From: JAIXWP01 sp049318685 | GTDB lineage: Bacteria > Bacteroidota > Bacteroidia > Flavobacteriales_D > Sanyastnellaceae | Assembly (NCBI GenBank): GCA_049318685.1 | Contig: JBMOFW010000024.1 | Location: forward strand, 1 to 20,794 | Direction of reading: 5' to 3' | Length of the DNA: 20,794 nt | Shown: in pieces, positions 1-6,755 of the stretch | Layout of the letters: every line of letters begins with the position of its first letter | How positions within the stretch are numbered: the first letter of the stretch is position 1 | Made by a program: the position numbers and the translations under genes | The notes under the pieces: generated by a model | Told to the model about the DNA's origin: nothing | The model's input: the letters and a program-made list of their open reading frames with translations, nothing else | Databases searched by the model: none

Positions 1-1
1 C

Positions 2-9
2 TATCTTTG
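2..9 (+). promoter_or_regulatory. TAnnTTTG promoter box of the HDAC-like gene
   Basis: TATCTTTG matches the Bacteroidota -7 consensus TAnnTTTG. It ends four bases before the ATG at 14. The -33 region lies outside the window. Confidence 0.7.
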
Positions 10-13
10 CGGT

Positions 14-916
14 ATGGGGTTTATTGCTTGGTCTGATATCTATGCGCATCCATTGCCTGAGGGACATCGTTTTCCGATGCTAAAGTATGAGTTGATTCCG
101 GAGCAGCTCCTCTATGAAGGGACTTTTTATGAAACCGATTTTTTGCGGCCGGAGGTGATGATTTCCTCCATCATTACAAGCGTGCATACGCCAGAATATT
201 TAAAAAAATTGGAGACCCTTTCGCTCAATAAAAGTGAAGAACGAAAAACGGGTTTTCCTCTTTCTGAACAACTCATACAGCGCGAAAAAATAATCATGCA
301 AGGCACGTTGGATGCGGCGTTGGCGGCATTGCGCACTGGTGTAGGTTTCAACGTGGCAGGTGGAACACATCATGCTTACGCGGACAGAGGCGAAGGCTTC
401 TGCTTGCTCAATGATCAAGCATTGGCCGCCCAATACTTATTGGACAAACACATCAAATCACGAATCCTCATCATCGATTTGGATGTACATCAAGGCAATG
501 GCACTGCGGCTATTTTTTCCAATGAACCAAATGTGTTCACCTTCTCGATGCACGGAGCCAACAATTATCCACTGCACAAAGAAAAAAGTGACTTAGACAT
601 TCCGCTTTCCGATGGCATTAGCGATCGGGAATATTTGTCCCTTCTTGACACGCATCTCAAACAGACATTTGATCTTTTTCAACCCGATTTTTTATTCTAT
701 CAATGCGGTGTAGACATCCTGGAAACCGACAAATTGGGACGTTTGAAAGTCACTCCGGAAGGATGTAAAAAAAGAGATGCTCTCGTTTTTGACATTGCAA
801 AAAACAATAGCATCCCCATAGTTTGTTCGATGGGCGGCGGTTATTCCGAAGATATTCGAAAAATTGTCGACGCGCATTGCACCACCTTTCGATTAGCGGC
901 AGAGCGGTATTTCTAA
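14..916 (+). CDS. Histone deacetylase family protein (AcuC/HDAC-like amidohydrolase)
   Basis: A 300-residue zinc-dependent amidohydrolase of the arginase/deacetylase fold, probably removing acetyl or similar acyl groups from lysine or small amines in the cytoplasm; the substrate cannot be read from sequence. The active-site set is complete: the His pair in GGTHH (H119, H120), zinc ligands D157 and H159 in IDLDVHQGNG with charge-relay D155, the third zinc ligand D234 in QCGVD, and the transition-state Tyr Y277 in GGGY. Length fits bacterial family members. The start is supported by family-typical N-terminal sequence (AWSDIYAHPLPEGHRFPM) beginning at residue 5, and by a TATCTTTG promoter box only four bases upstream of the ATG. 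No signal peptide. The TAA stop directly abuts the stop of the convergent phosphorylase gene. Confidence 0.93.
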   Translation: MGFIAWSDIYAHPLPEGHRFPMLKYELIPEQLLYEGTFYETDFLRPEVMISSIITSVHTPEYLKKLETLSLNKSEERKTGFPLSEQLIQREKIIMQGTLDAALAALRTGVGFNVAGGTHHAYADRGEGFCLLNDQALAAQYLLDKHIKSRILIIDLDVHQGNGTAAIFSNEPNVFTFSMHGANNYPLHKEKSDLDIPLSDGISDREYLSLLDTHLKQTFDLFQPDFLFYQCGVDILETDKLGRLKVTPEGCKKRDALVFDIAKNNSIPIVCSMGGGYSEDIRKIVDAHCTTFRLAAERYF

Positions 917-1726
917 TTACAACGACTCAATCAATTCAATGTAAAGCGAGGTCATGACGCTTTCGGATGATTTCGCCACGGCAATGATATCTTCAATTAC
1001 CGCCGGTTTGAGATTGTCTGGGTCACATTCGTCTGTCAATACCGAAATGCAGCAACACGGCAAAGCCATGTGATTGCAGGCTATGACTTCAGGAACTGTA
1101 GACATGCCCACTGCGTCGGCACCTAGCATGCGCAGCATGCGGTATTCGGCGCGTGTTTCGAGGTTTGGACCTGGAACAGAGGCATAAACTCCTACATTCA
1201 ATTTGGTTCCTTTCGCAGCAGCCAATTCAATCAATTTCGTATTGAGTTTGGTGCAATATGGTCGAGACATATCCGGAAAACGCGGTCCGAGATCATCGAG
1301 ATTTTGACCACGCAAGGGATTGGCATTTTGTAAATTGATATGATCATCGAGCAACATCAATTCACCTTTCTTGTAATCTAAATTTACCGCTCCTGCAGCG
1401 TTGGACAAAAGCACATATTGCGCGCCCAATAATTTCATCACACGCACCGGCATCACCACTTGATGCATTTCGTAGCCTTCATAAAAGTGAAAACGACCTT
1501 GGCATGCCAAAACGCGTTTGCCTCCTAAGGTCCCGAATATCAATTTCCCAAAATGAAACTCAACCGTAGCAATGGGAAAATGCGGTATAACACTATAGTT
1601 AAACTCTTTTTCAATTTTGATCTGCTTTGCCAAACCATCGAGGCCGGTACCGAGAATAATGCCGACTTCAACATTATCAATACCACGTCCCTTCAACCAT
1701 TCTACACTTTCAAATAACTCTTCCAT
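917..1726 (-). CDS. Purine nucleoside phosphorylase, trimeric (PNP/MTAP) family
   Basis: Cleaves purine (deoxy)nucleosides with phosphate to free base and (deoxy)ribose-1-phosphate in cytoplasmic purine salvage. The 269-residue product carries the phosphate-site loop ILGTGLDGL (24-32), R78 and H80 (GRFHFYEGY), SNAAGA (109-114), the purine-site Glu E190 in VPGPNLETRAE, and GMSTVPEV (207-214) with the ribose-site Met and the phosphate-site Ser. The position equal to human PNP N243 is Asp here (D232 in LTDEC). I chose the ATG at 1726 because MEELFESVEWL matches a normal family N-terminus; a longer reading from 1783 would run through the TATATTTG promoter box at 1755-1762. Usually called punA or deoD-like; paralogues of the family differ in base preference, so no symbol is given. 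Confidence 0.93.
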   Translation of the reverse strand: MEELFESVEWLKGRGIDNVEVGIILGTGLDGLAKQIKIEKEFNYSVIPHFPIATVEFHFGKLIFGTLGGKRVLACQGRFHFYEGYEMHQVVMPVRVMKLLGAQYVLLSNAAGAVNLDYKKGELMLLDDHINLQNANPLRGQNLDDLGPRFPDMSRPYCTKLNTKLIELAAAKGTKLNVGVYASVPGPNLETRAEYRMLRMLGADAVGMSTVPEVIACNHMALPCCCISVLTDECDPDNLKPAVIEDIIAVAKSSESVMTSLYIELIESL

Positions 1727-1754
1727 ACGTTTTTCAAAAAAATTCGTGCAAAGG

Positions 1755-1762
1755 CAAATATA
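1755..1762 (-). promoter_or_regulatory. TAnnTTTG promoter box of the purine nucleoside phosphorylase gene
   Basis: On the minus strand this reads TATATTTG, a perfect TAnnTTTG match, 28 bases before the chosen ATG at 1726. Its presence inside the longer open frame argues against a start at 1783. Confidence 0.75.
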
Positions 1763-1825
1763 AAAGAACTTGTAACAATTCACCTATTTTAACCGTCACT
1801 ACAAACGAATGCACCAAGATGTTTC

Positions 1826-1833
1826 TATATTTG
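1826..1833 (+). promoter_or_regulatory. TAnnTTTG promoter box of the exported 210-residue protein gene
   Basis: TATATTTG, ending eight bases before the ATG at 1842. It is divergent to the phosphorylase promoter at 1755-1762, with 63 bases between the two boxes. Confidence 0.75.
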
Positions 1834-1841
1834 TTTAGTAA

Positions 1842-2474
1842 ATGATTCGATACCTCCTACTCATATGTATTGGTTTTGGTGTGTTGTCGGCTTCTGCCCA
1901 ATCGCAAGACACCACCGCCAAGGCTGCACCGAAAGTGGTTCAACTTTCTGGTGTTGTTATGGTGTCGGATAGCCTTTACCCTGCTCCTTTTGTAGGTATT
2001 TTTAGAGCGCGCGATTATCGCGGAACCTACAGTGATATAAATGGGTACTTCACTCTTCCCGTTGAAGAAGGAGATACATTGCAATTCAAGTGTACCGGTC
2101 TAAAAAATTCGTATTTCATTGTCCCTAGCGGGAATAGCGGTCATCAAATGTCGATTGTGCAATTGATGCAAACAGATACAGTAGAACTTCCCACTGCTTA
2201 CATTTTACCTTTCCCTGCGCCTCAAGATTTACGTAGAGAGATATTGGCTATGGATTTACCAGGAGATAACTACATGGCATTCAACCGCGAAAGCACCTCT
2301 TTGAATGATTTGGACGGGATGGCCGATTTTAGTGACCGCGCTTATAATCAAGCCACTTCTACCCTAGATGCTCGCTACAACAATGGATTTCAAAGCGGCG
2401 GAAACATTCTAAGTAAAGAAGCTTGGAGTCAATTCATTCGCAGTTCTCGGCGAGCGGCCAAGAAGCCCAATTAG
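1842..2474 (+). CDS. Exported protein with carboxypeptidase-regulatory-like beta domain
   Basis: A 210-residue protein that I recognise only by domain. Residues 1-19 are a signal peptide (hydrophobic LLLICIGFGVLSASA, cleavage before Q20); there is no lipobox Cys, so it should be soluble in the periplasm or reach the surface. Residues about 33-110 read as a carboxypeptidase D regulatory-like beta sandwich (LSGVV, APFVGIF, GTYSDINGYFTLPV, GDTLQFKCTGL), the same fold found at the N-terminus of many Bacteroidota TonB receptors. The last 90 residues are polar, ending in a basic SSRRAAKKPN tail, with no recognised motif. The gene has its own TATATTTG box and lies 64 bases before the TonB-dependent receptor on the same strand, suggesting, but not proving, a shared envelope role. 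Confidence 0.75.
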   Translation: MIRYLLLICIGFGVLSASAQSQDTTAKAAPKVVQLSGVVMVSDSLYPAPFVGIFRARDYRGTYSDINGYFTLPVEEGDTLQFKCTGLKNSYFIVPSGNSGHQMSIVQLMQTDTVELPTAYILPFPAPQDLRREILAMDLPGDNYMAFNRESTSLNDLDGMADFSDRAYNQATSTLDARYNNGFQSGGNILSKEAWSQFIRSSRRAAKKPN

Positions 2475-2522
2475 TCTTTTTTCTTTTTAAATAAAATTTT
2501 CTGCCTTTTTTAAAGTTAAGTG

Positions 2523-2530
2523 TACTTTTG
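2523..2530 (+). promoter_or_regulatory. TAnnTTTG promoter box of the TonB receptor gene
   Basis: TACTTTTG matches TAnnTTTG and ends eight bases before the ATG at 2539. It shows that the receptor need not depend on read-through from the preceding gene. Confidence 0.65.
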
Positions 2531-2538
2531 ACCGCTCC

Positions 2539-5112
2539 ATGAAAAAAGGCCTCTTCCTTATTGTTTTTTTGTTTACCGCTGTCCTGCTGCACGCCCAAAC
2601 AGGATATCTCAGCGGAATCGTTTTGGATTTAGAAAAAAATCCGGTGCCCGGTGTGCACATCGTTGTAAAAAGCGATTCAAGCAAGCATACCCAATCTGAT
2701 CGTGACGGAGGCTTTAAACTTTTGGTGCCCGCCAATCGCGACATAGCAGTGGTGTTAAGCTATGTTGGTATTACTCAAGAATATAAATTTAGAGTTGAGG
2801 CTGGAGAAGAAAAAGAAGTGATCATCAACTTCGATCCTACTCGAGAAACGGCCGTGCTTGAAATTATCGATAAAAAACGTCCGGTTTCAGTCATTCGGAT
2901 CAATCCGAATCTTCCCACTCCCCTGCCCAATCCGCAAGGTGGCATAGAAGGTTACCTCCTTCAAGCTCCGGTTAACTTCTCATCAGAGTTGAGTTCAAGC
3001 TATAGTGTGCGTGGAGGTAGTTTTGATGAGAACTTGGTTTACGTCAATGACATTCAGGTTTATCGTCCTTTTTTAGTGCGTGCAGGGGAACAAGAAGGTT
3101 TGAGTTTCCCAAATGCCGATATGGTGGAAAGTATCAATTTTAGTGCGGGTGGATTTGACGCCAAATATGGCGACAAAATGAGCTCAGTGCTTGACATTAA
3201 ATATCTCCGCCCTGATTCCATGCGTGTCAAAACGATGATGAGTTTGCTCGGTGCCAATCTTACCATCATGGATGTATCAAATAGTGGCAAGTGGACACAT
3301 AGCACCGGTATTCGTTACAAGCGCAATACATACTTATTGAACTCCCTAGATGTAACAGCCGAATATGATCCTCGTTACACTGATATACAATCGTACATTA
3401 CTTATCGCCCGCAAGGAAAGTATGGTCCTTGGGAATTGAGTTTCTTGGGAAACTATTCGAAGAATCAATACAACTTCATTCCGCAAACACGTCAGACCGA
3501 TGTGGGAACAATCAATGAAGCGCTTCGACTCACGGTATTTTACGATGGTCAAGAGGAAACGCAATTCGAGACTTTCTTTGGCGCCTTTTCTGCCCGTTAC
3601 AATCCGACAGAACTCTCTCAACTTCGCTTTACTGCCAGCGCTTTTCAGACATATGAATTTGAGCGATATGATATCCTTGGCGCCTACAGTTTGGATGAAT
3701 TGGAACGTGATTTGGGTTCAGATGAATTCGCCGAAGTGGCCAAGAATCGCGGTGTAGGAGCATACTTAGATCATGCGCGCAACGATTTGGAAGCGCGCGT
3801 ATTCAACTTTTCTCACAAAGGCTATATTGACCTCTCCGATCGCAATCACTACGTGCAATGGGGTGCCGATTATCAAATGGAATTGATCAAAGACCAATTG
3901 AGTGAATGGACCTTGATTGATTCTTCCGGATTTGCCACACCACATCCGCAAGATTCCATTGGCTATATTGATCCATCGGTACAGCCTTTTCAAATTATCA
4001 ATTTGCAAGATAAAATTCGTGCGCAAAATGAAGTAGAATCTCAACGCATAAGTGCTTTCATTCAAGACAATTGGATAATAAAAGATACCGATAAGTCGAC
4101 TGTCAATGCCACCTTTGGTGTTCGTGCTAATCACTGGACATACAACCAACAAACGGTGATAAGTCCGCGCGCAAAATTTTCTTACACACCATATTGGTTT
4201 AAAAAGAAAATTAGCAAGAAAGGTGTTGTTGACTCGGTGAAAAAAGATATTGTGTTTAGTGCTTCAGGAGGCTATTACTATCAGCCACCGTTTTATCGTG
4301 AAATGCGCGGATTTGACGGCACCGTGAATCCGGATATTCAAGCTCAACAAAGCATTCACTTCATCGTAGGAGCGGATTATATTTTCAATTTCAGAAATCG
4401 CCCGATCAAGATGATCGCAGAGATGTATTATAAGCAATTGAACAATTTGATACCGTATAAGGTCGAGAATGTGCGCCAACGATATTATGCGAGAAATAAC
4501 GCTAAGGGCTATGCTACCGGTGCGGACTTGATGCTCAATGGAGAATTTATTGATGGTGTGCAATCGTGGTTGCGCATGTCTGTGTTGAAAACAGCGGAAG
4601 ACTTGAATGACGATTCCTATTACATCTATTACAACGAAGACGGTCAGGTAATTCAACCGGGATATTCACGCGACCAAATAGCAGTAGACAGCACCATTGT
4701 TTATCCCGGATATTTGGACCGTCCGAGCGATCAACGCTTCAGTTTATCGCTTTTGTTTTTGGATGAAATGCCTCGACGCAAAGAATACAAAGTTTTGCTG
4801 AGTTTGTTTTTTGGAACAGGATTGCCTTACGGCCCTCCTTCTCGTGATCGCTTTGACGATGTTTACCGGACCAAGTCCTATTTTAGAACCGATATCGGAT
4901 TTAGTCGTGATTTATTTCTCAAACGCAAGTCCAATAATTTCTTTAATCGCACAGTAGACAAAGGAATAATTTCACTGGAAGTATTCAATTTGCTTGGCGT
5001 GAACAACACGATCAATTATCAATGGATTGAAGATGTAAACGGCCGCCAATACGGCATTCCAACATATTTGACCGGCCGACGCATCAATTTAAAATTATCC
5101 CTGGAGTTTTAA
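2539..5112 (+). CDS. TonB-dependent outer membrane receptor with CarboxypepD_reg-like N-terminal domain
   Basis: An outer membrane beta-barrel transporter of 857 residues that takes up an unknown ligand using TonB/ExbBD energy. Residues 1-20 are a signal peptide (MKKGLFLIVFLFTAVLLHAQ). Residues 22-105 form a regulatory-like beta sandwich (GYLSGIVLDLEKNPVPGVHI, SDRDGGFKLLVPA, VVLSYVGI). The plug follows at about 125-230 (SYSVRGGSFDENLVYVNDI, VESINFSAGGFDAKYGDKMS), then the barrel with many aromatic amphipathic strands, ending in the expected C-terminal Phe (NLKLSLEF). No SusD-like partner follows, so this is not a typical glycan-uptake pair; a peptide, metal or siderophore ligand is possible but unsupported. 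A TACTTTTG promoter box lies eight bases before the ATG. Its end overlaps the convergent fmt gene by four bases. Confidence 0.92.
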   Translation: MKKGLFLIVFLFTAVLLHAQTGYLSGIVLDLEKNPVPGVHIVVKSDSSKHTQSDRDGGFKLLVPANRDIAVVLSYVGITQEYKFRVEAGEEKEVIINFDPTRETAVLEIIDKKRPVSVIRINPNLPTPLPNPQGGIEGYLLQAPVNFSSELSSSYSVRGGSFDENLVYVNDIQVYRPFLVRAGEQEGLSFPNADMVESINFSAGGFDAKYGDKMSSVLDIKYLRPDSMRVKTMMSLLGANLTIMDVSNSGKWTHSTGIRYKRNTYLLNSLDVTAEYDPRYTDIQSYITYRPQGKYGPWELSFLGNYSKNQYNFIPQTRQTDVGTINEALRLTVFYDGQEETQFETFFGAFSARYNPTELSQLRFTASAFQTYEFERYDILGAYSLDELERDLGSDEFAEVAKNRGVGAYLDHARNDLEARVFNFSHKGYIDLSDRNHYVQWGADYQMELIKDQLSEWTLIDSSGFATPHPQDSIGYIDPSVQPFQIINLQDKIRAQNEVESQRISAFIQDNWIIKDTDKSTVNATFGVRANHWTYNQQTVISPRAKFSYTPYWFKKKISKKGVVDSVKKDIVFSASGGYYYQPPFYREMRGFDGTVNPDIQAQQSIHFIVGADYIFNFRNRPIKMIAEMYYKQLNNLIPYKVENVRQRYYARNNAKGYATGADLMLNGEFIDGVQSWLRMSVLKTAEDLNDDSYYIYYNEDGQVIQPGYSRDQIAVDSTIVYPGYLDRPSDQRFSLSLLFLDEMPRRKEYKVLLSLFFGTGLPYGPPSRDRFDDVYRTKSYFRTDIGFSRDLFLKRKSNNFFNRTVDKGIISLEVFNLLGVNNTINYQWIEDVNGRQYGIPTYLTGRRINLKLSLEF

Positions 5113-6044
5113 GGACGCCAGCCGCGGAGGAATTCCTCGACTCCCATGCGTTTTTTGCCTTCAAACTGCAATTCTTTGATGGCATACCATCCGTCTGCAC
5201 AGGCAAACTTCAATACTGACTTTTGATCAGTCACATATTCACCCGGTGTTTGCGGATTTCCTTGAATAAAATTTCCCAAGAATATCTTGAGCGACTTATC
5301 CCCGAGCATGGTCCATGCTGTAGGATAGGGGCTCAATCCCCGAATGAAATTATGAATTTCAGCACCCGACTTCGACCAATCGATTTTGCAATCCTCTTTA
5401 AAAATTTTGGGGGCATGACATACTTCTTCTCCGCTGTCTTGGAGCATTTCTTGCGCCACCGCTTCAGCTTTCCCATCAGCGATCAGATCAACCGTTTCCT
5501 TTAAAGTGAACGCTCCTAGGGCCATCATGCTGTCATGCAACTCCCCAGCTGTCTCGTCTGGGCCAATAGGGAGCGTGGCCCTTTTGATGACTTTTCCGGT
5601 ATCAATTTCATGCTGAAGAAAAAACGTTGTAACACCTGTTGCTTTTTCACCATGAATAACCGCCCAATTGATGGGGGCAGCGCCGCGATACTTAGGCAAC
5701 AGGGATCCATGAAGATTAATCGTTCCGAGCGGCGGCATATTCCAAACCACCTCGGGCAACATACGAAACGCTACTACCACAAATAGATCCGCATTCCAAA
5801 TGGCTAATTGATTTAAAAAATCGGGATCGCGCAACTTTTCGGGCTGTGCCACAGCAAGGCCATGTTCGACAGCATAATTCTTCACCGCAGACATTTGAAC
5901 TTGTCTTCCCCTTCCGGCTGGTTTATCGGCAATAGTTAAAACACCTACTACTTGATGACGAGAATCCATTAGTGCATCCAATGAAGCCACTGCGAACTCA
6001 GGCGTTCCCATAAATACTATCCGCAAAGCGCGAGAATCAGACAT
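5109..6044 (-). CDS. fmt: Methionyl-tRNA formyltransferase
   Basis: Transfers a formyl group from 10-formyltetrahydrofolate to Met-tRNA(fMet) for translation initiation. The 311-residue length is normal. The N-terminal Rossmann-type catalytic domain begins IVFMGTPEFA (9-18) and holds the catalytic triad N110, H112 and D148 (TINLHGSLLPKYRGAAPINW and HEIDTGKVI), with the SLLPKYRG tRNA-contact loop at 114-121. A C-terminal OB-like domain follows (about 205-311). It is the last gene of a minus-strand operon; its start overlaps the preceding gene by eight bases, implying translational coupling. The stop codon overlaps that of the convergent TonB receptor, so no dedicated terminator fits between them. 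Confidence 0.97.
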   Translation of the reverse strand: MSDSRALRIVFMGTPEFAVASLDALMDSRHQVVGVLTIADKPAGRGRQVQMSAVKNYAVEHGLAVAQPEKLRDPDFLNQLAIWNADLFVVVAFRMLPEVVWNMPPLGTINLHGSLLPKYRGAAPINWAVIHGEKATGVTTFFLQHEIDTGKVIKRATLPIGPDETAGELHDSMMALGAFTLKETVDLIADGKAEAVAQEMLQDSGEEVCHAPKIFKEDCKIDWSKSGAEIHNFIRGLSPYPTAWTMLGDKSLKIFLGNFIQGNPQTPGEYVTDQKSVLKFACADGWYAIKELQFEGKKRMGVEEFLRGWRP

Positions 6045-6405
6045 CGAAATATTGAGAGCTTTGTTGATTAGGTGAAGTGACTTTATAGTAGTATTTTCCA
6101 GGCTTCAGAGCACTCAATTCGAATTTAAAGCGATGTGCACCGCGATTAAATTCACCTTCAGCCAATTTGACAGCCACATTGTTTGAACTATCAAACACCT
6201 CAATGATCAGATGAGTTGGGTTGAAAAGTTCCACCGTGACCACGCCGTGATCATTTTCCACAGTCAATTGATTGCCGATGGAGGGGTATTGGCTCATGAC
6301 CTTATCCCTATAGAGGACTTTGATCATGCGTTTGTATAGCACATACACGAGCATGATCACTAAGGTAACCAAGAGTGCATTTTTCACAGATTCTAGTGTA
6401 GACAT
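6037..6405 (-). CDS. Small membrane-anchored protein with C-terminal beta-sandwich (unknown function)
   Basis: A 122-residue protein I cannot assign to a named family. Residues about 9-31 are one transmembrane helix (NALLVTLVIMLVYVLYKRMI) followed by positive charges, so the C-terminus probably faces the cytoplasm or periplasm depending on topology; Arg and Lys just after the helix favour a cytoplasmic C-terminus. Residues 47-122 alternate hydrophobic and polar residues in beta-strand style (VVTVELFNPTHLIIEVFD, HRFKFELSALKPGKYYYKVT) and resemble the T9SS type A sorting-domain or FlgD-Ig fold, including a LxPGxYYYKV strand, but lack the YPNP start motif. The gene is three bases downstream of the DUF493 gene and overlaps fmt by eight bases, so it is co-transcribed with both. 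Confidence 0.72.
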   Translation of the reverse strand: MSTLESVKNALLVTLVIMLVYVLYKRMIKVLYRDKVMSQYPSIGNQLTVENDHGVVTVELFNPTHLIIEVFDSSNNVAVKLAEGEFNRGAHRFKFELSALKPGKYYYKVTSPNQQSSQYFDV

Positions 6406-6408
6406 AAT

Positions 6409-6681
6409 TTACAAGCTTATAATTCCTTCGATTTTGGCCGCCAACGTGTAACGTTCAAAAATTTGATCTGCTTCCAGCATCATTTCTCTCACTGTCACGC
6501 TTATATAATTGCCATTCGCGCTTAATCGGGATTTGAATTCGGCACTTTCACCAAAAATGACTTTCAATCTGGTTACACGTTCTTCATCATTGGGGAGAAT
6601 GAATTTGAACATGTAAATACTCGGCCAGCGGTGGATTTCGTTCAATCGTTGGCGTAATCTGTTGAGTTGATCTTCATCCAT
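6409..6681 (-). CDS. DUF493 (YbeD-like) family protein
   Basis: A 90-residue cytoplasmic protein of the DUF493/UPF0250 type, small ferredoxin-like alpha-beta proteins of unknown biochemical role. The recognisable core is YMFKFILPND, the KVIFGE strand, then SANGNYISVTVREMMLEADQIFERYTLA, a typical family ending in which a beta strand (YISVTV) precedes an amphipathic helix. I chose the ATG at 6681 rather than 6699 because the TATATTTG box (6686-6693) lies inside the longer reading and the residues before MDEDQLNRLRQRL look non-coding. It is the first gene of an operon with a small membrane protein and fmt. The ATG lies only four bases after the promoter box, so its mRNA probably has almost no leader. 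Confidence 0.82.
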   Translation of the reverse strand: MDEDQLNRLRQRLNEIHRWPSIYMFKFILPNDEERVTRLKVIFGESAEFKSRLSANGNYISVTVREMMLEADQIFERYTLAAKIEGIISL

Positions 6682-6685
6682 GGCG

Positions 6686-6693
6686 CAAATATA
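6686..6693 (-). promoter_or_regulatory. TAnnTTTG promoter box of the DUF493-fmt operon
   Basis: Minus-strand TATATTTG, four bases before the ATG at 6681. It begins five bases past the hairpin terminator of the giant gene, so its -33 region falls inside that hairpin. Confidence 0.75.
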
Positions 6694-6698
6694 AAGCA

Positions 6699-6729
6699 AA
6701 AGCCCCCGTACCTTCGGTACGGGGGCTTT
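6699..6729 (-). terminator. Intrinsic terminator of the giant surface-protein gene
   Basis: A perfect 14-bp stem (AAAGCCCCCGTACC paired with GGTACGGGGGCTTT) with a three-base loop. On the minus strand it is followed by TTTTGCTTT. It lies 26 bases after the stop codon of the giant gene. On the plus strand the following sequence is a poorer T tract (CTTTCCATTATTT), so it may work weakly in that direction too. Confidence 0.88.
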
Positions 6730-6755
6730 CCATTATTTATCTAAGTAATAAGTGA

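Noticed and set aside
1727..1783. An upstream start (ATG complement at 1781-1783) adding 19 residues to the nucleoside phosphorylase
   Set aside because: The extension contains the promoter box and a non-family sequence; the ATG at 1726 fits known N-termini.
2475..2538. T-rich gap after the exported protein gene as an intrinsic terminator
   Set aside because: There are T runs, but I found no stable hairpin directly before them.
5223..5786. Plus-strand frames inside fmt (5223-5504 and 5535-5786)
   Set aside because: They are shadows of a well-supported fmt reading frame with all catalytic residues.
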